From contig DATKFG010000029.1 in assembly GCA_035511515.1 (NCBI GenBank), forward strand, positions 1-64,000: a stretch of 64,000 bases of DNA, written 5' to 3'. This document shows positions 1-8,903 of the stretch, in pieces (position 1 is the stretch's first letter; the number at the start of each line of letters is the position of its first letter). The notes beneath the pieces were generated by a model. That model was not told the origin of the DNA and searched no databases. It worked only from the letters and a program-made list of their open reading frames with translations. The position numbers and the translations under genes were made by a program. The stretch comes from VBCK01 sp035511515. Lineage in GTDB: Bacteria > Pseudomonadota > Gammaproteobacteria > Burkholderiales > Burkholderiaceae_F.

Positions 1-431
1 ACCGCGCGCGCGACCTCCTGCGGATCCAGGTCCGCGCTGCCGCCCTTGGGCGGCATCGCCTTGTAGCCCTCGGTGGCGTGCTTGACCAGCGTATCGAATC
101 CCTGCGCGATGCGCGGGCCCCACGCCTTCTTGTCGCCCGCCTTGGGCGCGCCGGCGATCCCGGCGCCGTGGCAGACCGTGCACACGGCGGCAAAGACTTC
201 CTGGCCGGAGCGCAGCGCATGGCCGCTGCTGCCCGCACTGCTCGGTTCGAATTCGACGTGGGACACGGGCGCCAGGCGTGCCGCGATCGCCTGCGGGCTC
301 ATGGCGGCCTGCGAAGTCGCTCGCAGCGTCGGGAACGCGTAGCTTCCCGCGACGCCGATCAGCACGGCCACCGCGATGAAGCCCAGCAGGTATGGCGGAC
401 AGATGTGCGTGGTCGGCGGCGACGCAGACAT
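1..431 (-). CDS. Cytochrome c5-like c-type cytochrome (partial, C-terminus outside window)
   Basis: Reading the minus strand from an ATG at 431 gives at least 143 residues that run off the left edge. Residues about 15-35 form one hydrophobic segment, which serves as an uncleaved anchor or export signal. A CxxCH haem-binding motif (CTVCH, residues about 84-88) follows, and a Met in an 'AMPPKGG' context about 35 residues later is the probable axial ligand. This arrangement is typical of membrane-anchored cytochrome c5 proteins that carry electrons to terminal oxidases in the periplasm. The gene points away from the tRNA and the ubi block, so it belongs to an operon to the left. The exact partner oxidase cannot be told. 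Confidence 0.85.
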   Translation of the reverse strand, partial: MSASPPTTHICPPYLLGFIAVAVLIGVAGSYAFPTLRATSQAAMSPQAIAARLAPVSHVEFEPSSAGSSGHALRSGQEVFAAVCTVCHGAGIAGAPKAGDKKAWGPRIAQGFDTLVKHATEGYKAMPPKGGSADLDPQEVARA

Positions 432-526
432 TCCGGGCTCCGGGGTCGGTTGAGCGCGAAGTATATCGAGCGCGGCGCGCCGGCCGGTTGGACGGTGTGC
501 GCCGCAGTCGGTAAGCTCCTCGCAAC

Positions 527-602
527 GCGCCTGTAGCTCAGTGGATAGAGCGACGGCCTCCGAAGCCGTAGGTCGCAGGTTCGACTCCTGTCAGGCGCGC
601 CA
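527..602 (+). tRNA. tRNA-Arg (anticodon CCG)
   Basis: A full cloverleaf can be drawn. The seven-base acceptor stem GCGCCTG (527-533) pairs with CAGGCGC (592-598). The anticodon stem ACGGC/GCCGT encloses the loop CTCCGAA, giving anticodon CCG, which reads the arginine codon CGG. The T-arm has the usual GGTTCGA core. The terminal CCA is encoded (600-602). It reads a codon common in this GC-rich genome. Confidence 0.95.
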
Positions 603-624
603 GGATCACATCGACCATCGAGCT

Positions 625-1056
625 ATGACCGGACTTCGTCGCACCTCGCCGCGGCCGACCGACATCACGCTGCACTCCGAATCGCGCGTGCTGGAGATCG
701 CTTTCAGCGACGGTCGCACGTTCCGCCTGCCGTACGAATTCCTGCGCGTGCACTCGCCGTCGGCCGAGGTGGCTGGACACGGTCCCGGTCAGGAAGTATT
801 GCAGGTCGGCAAGCGCAACGTGACGATCGTCTCGGCCGACCCGGTCGGGCACTACGGCCTGCAGCCGACGTTCTCGGACGGCCACACCACCGGAATCTTT
901 TCCTGGGACCTTTTGTACCAGCTGGGGCTGAACCAGGACAATCTGTGGGCGCAGTACCTGGACCGGCTGCAGGCGGCGGGGGCCAGCCGCGACGCACCGG
1001 CGGTGGCCGCGCGGTCGGGTCCGGCCGGCGGCCACGGTTGCGGCAGCGGGCACTGA
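625..1056 (+). CDS. DUF971 (gamma-butyrobetaine hydroxylase-like N-terminal fold) protein
   Basis: This 143-residue protein is a single DUF971 domain. Its core reads like the family: an early '[19 protein letters not shown]' type strand pair, then '[14 protein letters not shown]', 'GIFSWDLLY' and a terminal helix with 'LW..YL'. The extreme C-terminus is rich in Gly, Cys and His (GGHGCGSGH). The ATG at 625 is chosen because the conserved part begins soon after it and upstream sequence is tRNA. The gene sits 10 bases before ubiE, an arrangement common in Burkholderiales. The molecular function of bacterial stand-alone DUF971 proteins is not known to me; a link to Fe-S handling has been suggested for the fold and is only an inference here. 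Confidence 0.85.
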   Translation: MTGLRRTSPRPTDITLHSESRVLEIAFSDGRTFRLPYEFLRVHSPSAEVAGHGPGQEVLQVGKRNVTIVSADPVGHYGLQPTFSDGHTTGIFSWDLLYQLGLNQDNLWAQYLDRLQAAGASRDAPAVAARSGPAGGHGCGSGH

Positions 1057-1066
1057 GGCGCGCGGC

Positions 1067-1807
1067 ATGGGCGAGGATCGCACCACGCACTTCGGGTTCC
1101 AGCGCGTCGCCGAGGACGAGAAGGCCGCGCACGTGGAGCGCGTATTCAGCTCGGTTGCGCCGCGCTACGACCTGATGAACGACGTTCTGTCCGGCGGTCT
1201 GCACCGGCTGTGGAAGGCCTTCACGATCCGGCAGGCCGGCGTGCGGCCCGGAATGCGGGTGCTGGACGTGGCGGCCGGCACCGGCGACCTGGCGCGCGCC
1301 TTCGCGCGCGCGGCCGGCCCCGAGGGTCTGGTCGTGCTGACCGACATCAACGCGCAGATGCTGACGGCCGGTCGCGATCGGCTGCTCGATGAGGGACGGA
1401 TCGTGCCGGCGGTGCGCTGCGACGCCGAGCGGCTTCCGTTTCCGGATCGCACCTTCGATGTGGTCAGCGTCGGGTTCGGGTTGCGCAACATGACGCACAA
1501 GGAACAGGCATTGGCGCAGATGCGGCGGGTGCTCAAGCCCGGAGGCCGCCTGCTGGTGCTGGAATTCTCGAAGATCTGGCAGCCGCTGGCGCCGCTGTAC
1601 GACGCCTACTCGATGCGCGTGATGCCCTGGCTCGGGGAACGGATCGCCGGCGACGCCGCGAGCTACCGGTACCTGGCCGAGTCGATCCGCGTGCATCCGT
1701 CCCAGCCGGAGCTGGCCCGGATGATGGAGCAGGCCGGACTGGAGCGCGTCCAGTGGTTCAACTTCGCCGCCGGCATCTGCGCCTTGCATGTGGGCTACGT
1801 GTTGTGA
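1067..1807 (+). CDS. ubiE: Ubiquinone/menaquinone biosynthesis C-methyltransferase UbiE
   Basis: UbiE C-methylates the quinone ring using S-adenosylmethionine in ubiquinone (and menaquinone) synthesis in the cytoplasm. At 246 residues the length is normal. Signature parts are visible: '[17 protein letters not shown]' near residues 25-42, the SAM motif '[10 protein letters not shown]' near residue 65, and 'VSVGFGLRN' near residue 140, which is diagnostic for the family. The ATG at 1067 has a GAGG eight bases upstream. It is the first recognisable ubi gene of a co-directional run with Tim44-like, ubiJ and ubiB, and is almost surely transcribed with them. Confidence 0.97.
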   Translation: MGEDRTTHFGFQRVAEDEKAAHVERVFSSVAPRYDLMNDVLSGGLHRLWKAFTIRQAGVRPGMRVLDVAAGTGDLARAFARAAGPEGLVVLTDINAQMLTAGRDRLLDEGRIVPAVRCDAERLPFPDRTFDVVSVGFGLRNMTHKEQALAQMRRVLKPGGRLLVLEFSKIWQPLAPLYDAYSMRVMPWLGERIAGDAASYRYLAESIRVHPSQPELARMMEQAGLERVQWFNFAAGICALHVGYVL

Positions 1808-1827
1808 CGCGCGCCGGGGGGACCCTG

Positions 1828-2628
1828 ATGAGCGGGCTGCGTCGTCGCTGGCTGCTGAGCGCGTGCGTGCTGGCAGTGGCTACCGGCGCCGGTGCCCAAA
1901 GCGATGCGCAACGCCGGCCTGCGCCGCCGGGGCTGCAACGCCAGGGCGCTGCGACGCAGCCGCCGCCGGCTCCGGCAGCGGCCAATCCGGCGCGCGTGCA
2001 TGGCTGGTGGCTCGCGGCGCTCGGTGGCCTGGCGGCCGCCGTTGGCCTGGTGGCGCTGGCGGCGCGTCGCGCCCGGCGGACCGCGCCGGCGGCAGCGCCG
2101 TACGCCGAGGGGTGGCAGGGCATTGGCGGGCCTTCGTACGCACCACAGCCGACGACAGTCCGGACCGAGCCGCGCTCGGCCGGCCGGCAGCCCGACCCGT
2201 CGCGGATCAACGTCCGCAGCGAGGCTCCGCCGCGGCACGAGAGCTTGCGGCGCCCGTCCGCAGTGCCCGCCGGTTTCGATGCGCCGGCGTTCCTGGACGG
2301 CGCCAAGCAGTCTTTTGTCCGTCTGCAGTCGGCCTGGGACCGCTCGGACCTGCATGAGCTGGACGAATGCACGACGGACGAGATGTTCAGCGCGCTCACG
2401 CACGAGCTGCGCGTGCGTGCGGGCCCAAGCCGTACCGAGGTGATCGAATTGTCGGCAAGCCTGCTGGCCATCGAGACGGCCGCCGGCGAGTATCGGGCCA
2501 GCGTTCGCTTCAGCGGCAACCTGAAGGTCAACGGCGAAGACGAGCGCCTGGACGAGGTGTGGAATCTTTCCAAGGCGGTCGACGACTCCGGCGGCTGGCT
2601 GCTGGCCGGCATCCAGCAGCTCAATTGA
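1828..2628 (+). CDS. Tim44-like domain inner-membrane protein
   Basis: The 266-residue product begins with a signal-like hydrophobic stretch (residues about 8-22 ending AGAQS). A Pro/Ala/Gln-rich linker follows, then a transmembrane helix near residues 62-80, a second low-complexity linker, and a C-terminal Tim44-like domain (about 145-266) with 'FDAPAFLDGAKQSFVRLQ' near its start and 'DEVWNLSK' near its end. This domain layout matches the Tim44-like proteins that sit between ubiE and ubiJ in many betaproteobacteria. Its precise role is not established; the fold suggests membrane-associated binding of a partner. The ATG at 1828 follows a GGGGG-type ribosome site. Confidence 0.85.
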   Translation: MSGLRRRWLLSACVLAVATGAGAQSDAQRRPAPPGLQRQGAATQPPPAPAAANPARVHGWWLAALGGLAAAVGLVALAARRARRTAPAAAPYAEGWQGIGGPSYAPQPTTVRTEPRSAGRQPDPSRINVRSEAPPRHESLRRPSAVPAGFDAPAFLDGAKQSFVRLQSAWDRSDLHELDECTTDEMFSALTHELRVRAGPSRTEVIELSASLLAIETAAGEYRASVRFSGNLKVNGEDERLDEVWNLSKAVDDSGGWLLAGIQQLN

Positions 2629-2646
2629 GCCGATCGGCCGGGGCTT

Positions 2647-3219
2647 GTGTTGCAACGATTCGCATCCGACGCCGCCCGCGAAGGTCTGAACCACCTGCTT
2701 CGGCAGCAGCGGCCGGCGCGCGAGTTGTTGCGCCCGCTGGCCGGCCGGACCGCGCGCATCCAGGCGGGCCCGGTCGCACTGCAGTTCGCCATTGCGCCCG
2801 ATGGCTTGCTGCAGTCCTCGCAGGCCGATCCCCACGTGCGCATCGACATCGACGCGGGCTCGCTGGCCGCGGGGCTGTCCGATCCCGCCGCGCTGCTGCG
2901 CGACGCGCACATCCGCGGCGATGCCGAGCTCGCCCAGGCGCTGTCGCGCGTGGCCGGACAGCTGCGGCCGGACCTGGAGGAAGACCTGTCGCAGCTGGTG
3001 GGCGATGCGGCCTCGGTGCGGATCATGGCGGCGCTGCGCGCTGCGCGGCACGAGGTGGCGGACACCGGGGAGCGCGCCGCCCGCCAGCTCGCCGACTATC
3101 TGGCCGGCGAGCGCGCATGGCTGGCCTCGCGCGGGCCATTCGAGCGGTTTGTTGCAGAGGTGAACGAACTGGCCCAGGCCACCGAGCGCCTGGCCGAGCG
3201 GGCAAGCCGGTTGCGTTGA
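2647..3219 (+). CDS. ubiJ: Ubiquinone biosynthesis accessory factor UbiJ (SCP2 domain)
   Basis: UbiJ is a lipid-binding scaffold of the cytoplasmic Ubi complex and holds hydrophobic ubiquinone intermediates through an SCP2 domain. The 190-residue product has the SCP2 core at about residues 25-110 ('DPHVRIDIDAGSLAAGL', 'RGDAELAQALSRVA') followed by a long charged, coiled-coil-prone C-terminal half ('LAERASRLR' at the end), as expected for the family. A GTG start at 2647 is used, 18 bases after the Tim44-like gene. It ends three bases before ubiB, which supports translational coupling. Confidence 0.92.
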   Translation: MLQRFASDAAREGLNHLLRQQRPARELLRPLAGRTARIQAGPVALQFAIAPDGLLQSSQADPHVRIDIDAGSLAAGLSDPAALLRDAHIRGDAELAQALSRVAGQLRPDLEEDLSQLVGDAASVRIMAALRAARHEVADTGERAARQLADYLAGERAWLASRGPFERFVAEVNELAQATERLAERASRLR

Positions 3220-3222
3220 GCG

Positions 3223-4794
3223 ATGCTGCGCCTGCTGCGCCTGCTGCGGATCGTCACGGTCGCGTTCCGCTACGGCCTGGACCAGATCGCGCTGGCCAAC
3301 CTGAGTCATCCGCTGCTGGTCCGGCTGGTGCGGCTGGGTGCGATCGGGCGGCCCCTGACCCGGCCGCGTGGCGAGCGGCTGCGGCTCGCGCTGGAAAGCC
3401 TCGGACCGTTGTTCGTCAAATTCGGGCAGCTGCTGTCGACCCGCCGGGATCTGCTGCCTGAGGACATCGCCGACGAGCTCGCCCGCCTTCAGGACCGGGT
3501 GCCGCCGTTCGACTCCGAGTCGGCGATGCGCGAGATCGAACGCGGTCTGGGACGGCGCATCTCGGATCTTTTTTCCTCGTTCGACCCCAGGCCCGTGGCG
3601 AGCGCATCGATCGCCCAGGTGCACCTGGGCGTGCTGGCGCAGGGCGCCTATGCGGGCCGCGAAGTGGCGATCAAGGTGCTGCGCCCCGGGATGCGGGCGG
3701 TGATCGACCGCGACTTGCAGCTGATGGACGCGGCCGCCGTGCTGGTCGAGCACCTGTGGCGCGACGGCCGGCGGCTGCGCCCGCGCGACGTGGTCGACGA
3801 GTTCCGCAAGACGCTGCACGACGAGCTCGACCTGACGCGCGAGGCGGCCAACGCCTCGCAGATTCGGCGCAACTTTGCCGATTCCAAGCTGCTGCGGATT
3901 CCCGAGATGTTCTGGGATTACTGCAGCGACAACGTGCTCGTGATGGAACGGATGCGGGGCGTGCCGATCCGCCAGGTCGAGCGGCTGCGCGAGGCCGGCG
4001 TGGACCTGAAACGGCTCTCGCACGACGGCGTCGAGATCTTCTTCACCCAGGTCTTTCGCGACGGCTTTTTCCACGCGGACATGCATCCCGGCAACATCTA
4101 CGTCAGCACCGATGCGTCCGACCTGGGGCGCTACGTCGCGATGGATTTCGGCATCGTGGGCACCTTGACCGACACCGACCGCGACTATCTGGCCCGCAAT
4201 TTCCTGGCGTTTTTTCAGCGCGACTACGGGCGCGTGGCCGCCACGCACCTGGAGTCGGGCTGGGTGCCGCGCGGCACCCGCGTCGACGAGCTGGAAAGCG
4301 CGATTCGCTCCGTGTGCGAGCCCATTTTCGACCGGCCATTGAAGGACATCTCGTTCGGGCAGGTGCTGGTTCGCCTGTTTACGATATCGCGCCGCTTCAA
4401 TGTCGAGATCCAGCCGCAACTGCTCTTGCTGCAAAAAACGCTGCTGAATGTCGAGGGACTGGGCCGGCAGCTCGACCCGGAGCTGGACTTGTGGAAGACC
4501 GCCAAGCCGTTCCTGGAAGCCTGGATGAAGCGCCAGATCGGCTTCTCCGGGCTGATGGAGCGGCTTCGTATCGAAGCGCCCCAGTGGAGCCGGCTGCTGC
4601 CGCAGGTCCCGCGCCTGGCGGCCCAGGCGCTGATGGCGGTGGAAAGCCAGGAGCGCGTGCTGGCCGAGCTGGCCGAACTCAAGCGCGCCAACGCGCAGCG
4701 CAACCGCTGGCTGGCGGCCGCCGTCTGGCTGATGGCCGCGATCGTGCTGATGGTGGCGTGGGTCTTCCTGGGCCTGCAGTTGCCGCGACTTTGA
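3223..4794 (+). CDS. ubiB: Ubiquinone biosynthesis atypical kinase/ATPase UbiB
   Basis: UbiB is an ABC1/ADCK-type membrane ATPase that helps extract ubiquinone precursors for the Ubi complex. The 523-residue length is typical. Visible motifs are the KxGQ element ('[11 protein letters not shown]', about 65-75), the Ala-rich nucleotide loop ('[12 protein letters not shown]'), 'VAIKVLRPG', the catalytic-loop equivalent '[11 protein letters not shown]', and 'AMDFGIVG' in place of DFG. Two hydrophobic segments at the C-terminus (about 490-520) are the expected membrane anchors. It closes the ubiE-ubiJ-ubiB run and is followed by the palindromic repeat at 4854. Confidence 0.97.
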   Translation: MLRLLRLLRIVTVAFRYGLDQIALANLSHPLLVRLVRLGAIGRPLTRPRGERLRLALESLGPLFVKFGQLLSTRRDLLPEDIADELARLQDRVPPFDSESAMREIERGLGRRISDLFSSFDPRPVASASIAQVHLGVLAQGAYAGREVAIKVLRPGMRAVIDRDLQLMDAAAVLVEHLWRDGRRLRPRDVVDEFRKTLHDELDLTREAANASQIRRNFADSKLLRIPEMFWDYCSDNVLVMERMRGVPIRQVERLREAGVDLKRLSHDGVEIFFTQVFRDGFFHADMHPGNIYVSTDASDLGRYVAMDFGIVGTLTDTDRDYLARNFLAFFQRDYGRVAATHLESGWVPRGTRVDELESAIRSVCEPIFDRPLKDISFGQVLVRLFTISRRFNVEIQPQLLLLQKTLLNVEGLGRQLDPELDLWKTAKPFLEAWMKRQIGFSGLMERLRIEAPQWSRLLPQVPRLAAQALMAVESQERVLAELAELKRANAQRNRWLAAAVWLMAAIVLMVAWVFLGLQLPRL

Positions 4795-4853
4795 AAACTC
4801 CGCCTACCTATAATCGGCCGGTCCATCACACTTTCGCCGCTGGTATGCCGCTG

Positions 4854-4980
4854 CCCTCACCCCCTCCCCTCTCCCGCTGCGCGGGCGAGGGGCGATACGG
4901 CGTGCCCGTGCGAACGTCGTCGAACTTGCGGTGCTCGATCGCCCCTCGCCCGCGCAGCGGGAGAGGGGAGGGGGTGAGGG
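4854..4980. repeat. 127-bp palindromic dispersed repeat, copy 1 (REP/BIME-like)
   Basis: Two 43-base arms (4854-4896 and 4938-4980) are exact reverse complements and flank a 41-base centre. The arms begin with CCCTCACCCCCTCCCCTCTC and end with its complement, and contain the inner palindrome CCCGC-TG-CGCGGG. A second copy of the same 127-bp length lies at 34784-34910, and its centre is also nearly identical. This points to a mobile or amplified intergenic element, not a chance terminator. It lies between ubiB and glmU and could end ubiB transcripts, but its right arm also supplies the purine run just before the glmU start. Confidence 0.9.
4961..4980 (+). promoter_or_regulatory. glmU ribosome binding site embedded in the repeat arm
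   Basis: The last 20 bases of the right repeat arm are a run of GAG/GGG purines (4961-4980), ending four bases before the glmU ATG at 4985. No other Shine-Dalgarno-like sequence is closer. Because the left arm is a perfect complement, the same bases can be buried in a very stable RNA hairpin. Whether this lowers glmU translation is an inference. Confidence 0.55.
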
Positions 4981-4984
4981 CGCG

Positions 4985-6364
4985 ATGAACCTGGTGATCC
5001 TGGCGGCCGGCCAGGGCAAACGGATGCGTTCCGACCTGCCGAAGGTGCTGCACCCTCTGGCAGGCCGCCCTTTGCTGGCCCACGTGCTCGATGCGGCGCG
5101 CGCCATCGCCGCCGCGCTCGGGCTGCCGGCCAACGTCATTGTCGTGGTCGGACACGGCGGGGCCCGGGTGGCGGGCGCGTTCGCCGGCGAGGCGGGCATC
5201 CGGTTCGTCACGCAGGAGCCGCAGCTGGGCACCGGCCATGCGGTTTTGCAGGCGGCTGCGCTGCTGGACGATGCCGCCCCGACACTGGTGCTGTACGGGG
5301 ACGTGCCGCTGGTGCAGGCCGACACGCTGATTGCGCTGGTGCGCGCAGCCGGCAACGGTGTCGGCTTGCTGAGCGCGCGCGTGCCCGACCCGACCGGCTA
5401 CGGGCGCATCGTGCGCGACGCCGCCGGCGCAGTGGCACGGATCGTGGAAGAGCGCGACGCCAGCGGCCCGGAGCGCTCGATCGACGAGATCAACACCGGC
5501 ATCCTGGTGGCGCCGACGCCTCGCTTGAAGTCGTGGCTGGCGCAACTGGGCAACGACAACTCGCAGCGCGAGTACTACCTGACGGACGTGATCGCGCTGG
5601 CCGTGCGTGAAGGCGCGCCGGTGGCGGCCTTGATCGCGCCCGATGCGAGTCAGACGCTCGGCGCGAACAGCAAGTCGCAGCTGGCCGAGCTGGAGCGGAC
5701 CTTCCAGCGGCGCAGCGCCGAGCATCTGATGCAGTCCGGTGCCACCCTGGCCGACCCGGGCCGGATCGATATTCGCGGGCGCCTGAGCGTCGGAGCCGAC
5801 GTGTTCATCGATGTCGGCTGCCTGTTCGAAGGCGAGGTCGTGCTGGCCGACCGCGTCCGCGTCGGGCCCTACTGCGTGCTGCGCGACGCCACCGTCGGCG
5901 CCGACACCGAGGTGGCCGCCTTTTCGTACCTGGACGGCTGCCGCATCGGCGCCTCGGCCCGGGTCGGACCCTATGCGCGCCTGCGGCCCGGAGCGAACCT
6001 GGACGACGAGGTTCATATCGGCAATTTTGTCGAGGTGAAGGCGAGCCATGTCGGCCGGGCTTCCAAGGCCAATCACCTGGCCTACATCGGCGACGCCGAG
6101 GTCGGGCCTCGAACCAACATCGGGGCCGGAACGATCGTGGCGAACTACGACGGCGTCAACAAGCACCGCAGCCGCATCGGCCAGGACGTCCAGGTCGGCA
6201 GCAACACCGTGCTGGTGGCGCCGATCCAGGTCGGCGATGGAGCAACCATCGGCGCCGGCTCGACCGTGTCCCGCGAAGTGCCGCCGGGCGGGTTGACGCT
6301 GGCGCGCGCACCCCAGGTCACGATCGCCGGATGGAAGCGTCCGGCCAAGAAGGCCGGTCCATGA
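4985..6364 (+). CDS. glmU: Bifunctional UDP-N-acetylglucosamine pyrophosphorylase / glucosamine-1-phosphate acetyltransferase GlmU
   Basis: GlmU acetylates glucosamine-1-phosphate and then couples it to UTP, giving UDP-GlcNAc for peptidoglycan and LPS. The 459-residue protein has the N-terminal nucleotidyltransferase ('[18 protein letters not shown]', residues 5-22; 'GYGRIVRD'; 'EINTGI') to about residue 230, then a left-handed beta-helix of hexapeptide repeats. The acetyltransferase active-site region 'GNFVEVKAS...[12 protein letters not shown]' is present. The frame stays open upstream through the repeat arm, but homology starts at the ATG at 4985, so the upstream residues are an artefact. 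It overlaps the next gene by ATGA. The usual neighbour glmS is not seen. Confidence 0.97.
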   Translation: MNLVILAAGQGKRMRSDLPKVLHPLAGRPLLAHVLDAARAIAAALGLPANVIVVVGHGGARVAGAFAGEAGIRFVTQEPQLGTGHAVLQAAALLDDAAPTLVLYGDVPLVQADTLIALVRAAGNGVGLLSARVPDPTGYGRIVRDAAGAVARIVEERDASGPERSIDEINTGILVAPTPRLKSWLAQLGNDNSQREYYLTDVIALAVREGAPVAALIAPDASQTLGANSKSQLAELERTFQRRSAEHLMQSGATLADPGRIDIRGRLSVGADVFIDVGCLFEGEVVLADRVRVGPYCVLRDATVGADTEVAAFSYLDGCRIGASARVGPYARLRPGANLDDEVHIGNFVEVKASHVGRASKANHLAYIGDAEVGPRTNIGAGTIVANYDGVNKHRSRIGQDVQVGSNTVLVAPIQVGDGATIGAGSTVSREVPPGGLTLARAPQVTIAGWKRPAKKAGP

Positions 6365-7920
6365 CGCAGGCGCGACGGGTGCCGACCGCTGAATCGACGC
6401 TGCGCGGGGAGGTGTTGCGGCTGCTCGACCGCCTCGGGGTCGACGCCGGTTCGCTGGACGGCGAGCGGGTCGCCCGCACGCCGATCGACGGTGGCGTCAC
6501 GGCCCGTGTGCCCGAGGCGTCGCCGGCGCAGGTGAGCGCGGCTGTTGAAGCGGCTCGCGAGGCCTTTGTGCGCTGGCGGCTGGTTCCGGCGCCGCGCCGC
6601 GGCGAGCTCGTGCGCCGTTTCGGCGATGCGCTGCGGCTCGCGCGCGAGGACCTGGGGCGGCTGGTGTCGATCGAGACCGGCAAGATCGTCTCCGAGGGCC
6701 GCGGCGAGGTGCAGGAAATGATCGACATCTGCGACTTCGCCACCGGCCTGTCGCGCCAGCTGTATGGCCTGACGATCGCCTCGGAGCGTGCCGGCCATCG
6801 GATGATGGAGACCTGGCATCCGCTCGGCGTGACCGGCGTGATCAGCGCGTTCAACTTTCCGGTCGCCGTGTGGGCTTGGAATGCCGCGCTGGCACTGGTC
6901 TGCGGCGATCCGGTCGTTTGGAAGCCATCGGAAAAGACGCCACTCACCGCGCTGGCGGTGCAGGCGATCTTCGAGCAGGTCGCGCGCGCGGTTGAGCGCG
7001 AAACCGGCGCCCCCACCGCCGGCCTGCTGCACGTGCTGACCGGCGGCCGCGAGCCGGCGCAGGCGCTGGCCGACCACCCGGGCGTGCCGCTCGTGTCGGC
7101 CACCGGCTCCACCGCCATGGGGCGCTCGCTTGCGCCCAGGCTGGCGCAGCGGTTCGCGCGGGCGCTGCTGGAGCTGGGCGGTAACAACGGCGCGATCGTC
7201 TGTCCCAGCGCCGACCAGGAGCTGGCGCTGCGTGCGATCGCGTTCGCCTGGATGGGAACTGCCGGCCAGCGCTGCACCACGCTGCGGCGCCTGTTCGTGC
7301 ATCGCGACGTGGCCGACGGCTTCGTCCGACGCCTGGCGCGGGTGTGCGCCTCGGTGGCCGTCGGCGATCCGCTCGATCCGGCCACCCTGGTGGGACCCTT
7401 GATCGATCGGGCCGCTCTCGAGGCGATGCAGTCGGCACTGACCGACGCCGCATCCGCAGGCGGCACGGTCGAGGGCGGCTCGCGCACGCACGCGCAGCGC
7501 TGGCCCGACGCGTACTACGCGCGGCCGGCCGTGGTGACGATGCCCGGTCAGCTCGGCCCCGTGCTGCGCGAGACCTTCGCGCCGATTCTGTACGTGATGC
7601 GCTATACCGACCTGGAAGAGGCGATCGCGGCCCACAACGCGGTGGCGGCGGGATTGTCCTCCTCGATCTTCACCGGGGATCAGCGCGAGGCCGAGCGCTT
7701 CATGGCCGCCGACGGCTCCGACTGCGGACTGGCCAATGTGAACATCGGCCCTTCCGGCGCGGAAATCGGCGGCGCCTTCGGTGGCGAGAAGGACACGGGC
7801 GGGGGGCGCGAATCCGGTTCCGACGTCTGGAAGACCTACATGCGCCGCGCCACCAATACGATCAACTTCTCCGGCGAGCTTCCGCTCGCGCAGGGCGTGA
7901 AGTTCGATATCGAGCGTTGA
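6361..7920 (+). CDS. Antiquitin-type aldehyde dehydrogenase (alpha-aminoadipic semialdehyde / piperideine-6-carboxylate dehydrogenase-like)
   Basis: The 519-residue NAD-dependent aldehyde dehydrogenase has the family landmarks: '[19 protein letters not shown]' near the cofactor site, '[11 protein letters not shown]', the general-base region '[12 protein letters not shown]', and the catalytic Cys in '[11 protein letters not shown]'. The C-terminal '[21 protein letters not shown]' type signature is particular to the ALDH7/antiquitin branch, which oxidises the semialdehyde of lysine breakdown to 2-aminoadipate. It starts within the glmU stop codon (ATGA). A type III ornithine/lysine decarboxylase lies some 6 kb away; a shared pathway is possible but not shown. 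Alternative aliphatic aldehyde substrates cannot be excluded. Confidence 0.9.
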   Translation: MTQARRVPTAESTLRGEVLRLLDRLGVDAGSLDGERVARTPIDGGVTARVPEASPAQVSAAVEAAREAFVRWRLVPAPRRGELVRRFGDALRLAREDLGRLVSIETGKIVSEGRGEVQEMIDICDFATGLSRQLYGLTIASERAGHRMMETWHPLGVTGVISAFNFPVAVWAWNAALALVCGDPVVWKPSEKTPLTALAVQAIFEQVARAVERETGAPTAGLLHVLTGGREPAQALADHPGVPLVSATGSTAMGRSLAPRLAQRFARALLELGGNNGAIVCPSADQELALRAIAFAWMGTAGQRCTTLRRLFVHRDVADGFVRRLARVCASVAVGDPLDPATLVGPLIDRAALEAMQSALTDAASAGGTVEGGSRTHAQRWPDAYYARPAVVTMPGQLGPVLRETFAPILYVMRYTDLEEAIAAHNAVAAGLSSSIFTGDQREAERFMAADGSDCGLANVNIGPSGAEIGGAFGGEKDTGGGRESGSDVWKTYMRRATNTINFSGELPLAQGVKFDIER

Positions 7921-7923
7921 AGC

Positions 7924-8826
7924 TCAGGGCGAGGCCAACGCCCGATTCAGCAGGGTTGCGAGCCGTGCGCCCGCCAGCGCCAGCTGTGCCGTGATCACGC
8001 GCTCGGCGCTCCGCTGATAGGCGAGCGGCAGCAGCGCGGTGCCGGCGGGCGCGCTGCCGCAGGCGAAGCCCGGGTAGTTGAGCGCGACCTGGCGCGCCAG
8101 CCGGTTCGATTCGGCCAGCCACTGCTGAACGGGCGCTTCTCGCAGCGCCGCCGGCAACGCGCGGGCGCGCGCGATCAGTGCCCGCATCGCCGCCTCGGAC
8201 GGTGCCTGATCGTGGCCGGCATGCAGCGCGGCCGCCACCAGCCGCACATCCCAGGCGAAGTGCAGCGAGCCGGGGGTGTGACTGGACCGGCCGGCCAGCT
8301 GAACGCGAACCTGGTTGCCGCCCTGCGCGAAATCGACCGCATGCAGCGGCTGATGCAGGTCGCCGACCAGGTGCGAGATCCACTTCAGGGCCTCTCTGCG
8401 CTGCTGCGCCGGGACTCTGACGTCGGCCAGTTGCGCGAGCAGCGGTTCGATGGTCGCGCTGGCGCATTGCTGCTGCGGGCACCAGGTCGCTTCGCGCCCG
8501 ACTTCGCCGCACGCGGGCACATTGTCGTAGTGCCAGGCGGGCCGGTCCGCCGGCGTGCCGCGTATCTCGTCGGCCCACAACGAGACCTCGGCCAGCGTGG
8601 TGCGGCCGGACGGCTGGCCGTCGCGATCGCGGTCGTCGGCGAGCAGGCGCACCACCTCGGCGCGCGCGACGGGGCTGAGCAGCGCGTCGGCTACGCCGCC
8701 GACCGCGCGATGACCCAGCGGTCCCCAGGCCAATGCCGAAGCGGACAGAAAATAAGAGGCAAGCACGGCCGCCCAGATGGATACCCGTGGCGGCAAAGAG
8801 GCTGGGGTCGACAACGGCCTGGTCAT
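7924..8826 (-). CDS. Secreted S1/P1-family zinc nuclease
   Basis: The 300-residue product opens with a signal peptide (hydrophobic residues about 15-33, cleavage after ALA) so that the mature protein starts with Trp in 'WGPLGHRAVG'. In this family the N-terminal Trp and the following His are zinc ligands. Further expected ligands are seen in 'WADEIR', 'WHYDNVP', 'HLVGDLHQPLHAVD' and 'LHFAWDV'. These enzymes cleave single-stranded DNA and RNA or remove 3' phosphates in the periplasm or outside the cell. The ATG at 8826 is chosen because the signal peptide begins there; the frame is open further upstream. The gene converges tightly on the aldehyde dehydrogenase. Confidence 0.92.
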   Translation of the reverse strand: MTRPLSTPASLPPRVSIWAAVLASYFLSASALAWGPLGHRAVGGVADALLSPVARAEVVRLLADDRDRDGQPSGRTTLAEVSLWADEIRGTPADRPAWHYDNVPACGEVGREATWCPQQQCASATIEPLLAQLADVRVPAQQRREALKWISHLVGDLHQPLHAVDFAQGGNQVRVQLAGRSSHTPGSLHFAWDVRLVAAALHAGHDQAPSEAAMRALIARARALPAALREAPVQQWLAESNRLARQVALNYPGFACGSAPAGTALLPLAYQRSAERVITAQLALAGARLATLLNRALASP

Positions 8827-8903
8827 TTTTCGCTCAGAATACCGGCCCCGGGGTAGCCGGTTCGAGGAGCCGCTTACGGCGTTCCGGACAAAAGGAGGCG
8901 AAA

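Noticed and set aside
527..625. tRNA-Arg as an attachment site of a mobile element
   Set aside because: No integrase, no repeated tRNA 3' end and normal chromosomal genes on both sides.
1795..4434. Long open frame on the minus strand (about 879 codons) opposite the Tim44-like, ubiJ and ubiB genes
   Set aside because: It lies wholly antisense to well-recognised genes, has a His/Gln/Arg-rich composition typical of reading GC-rich genes backward, and no known domain.
4931..4984. N-terminal extension of GlmU translated through the repeat arm ([12 protein letters not shown])
   Set aside because: The extra residues come only from the palindromic repeat. GlmU homology starts at the ATG at 4985. 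The same peptide appears on reading the second repeat copy.
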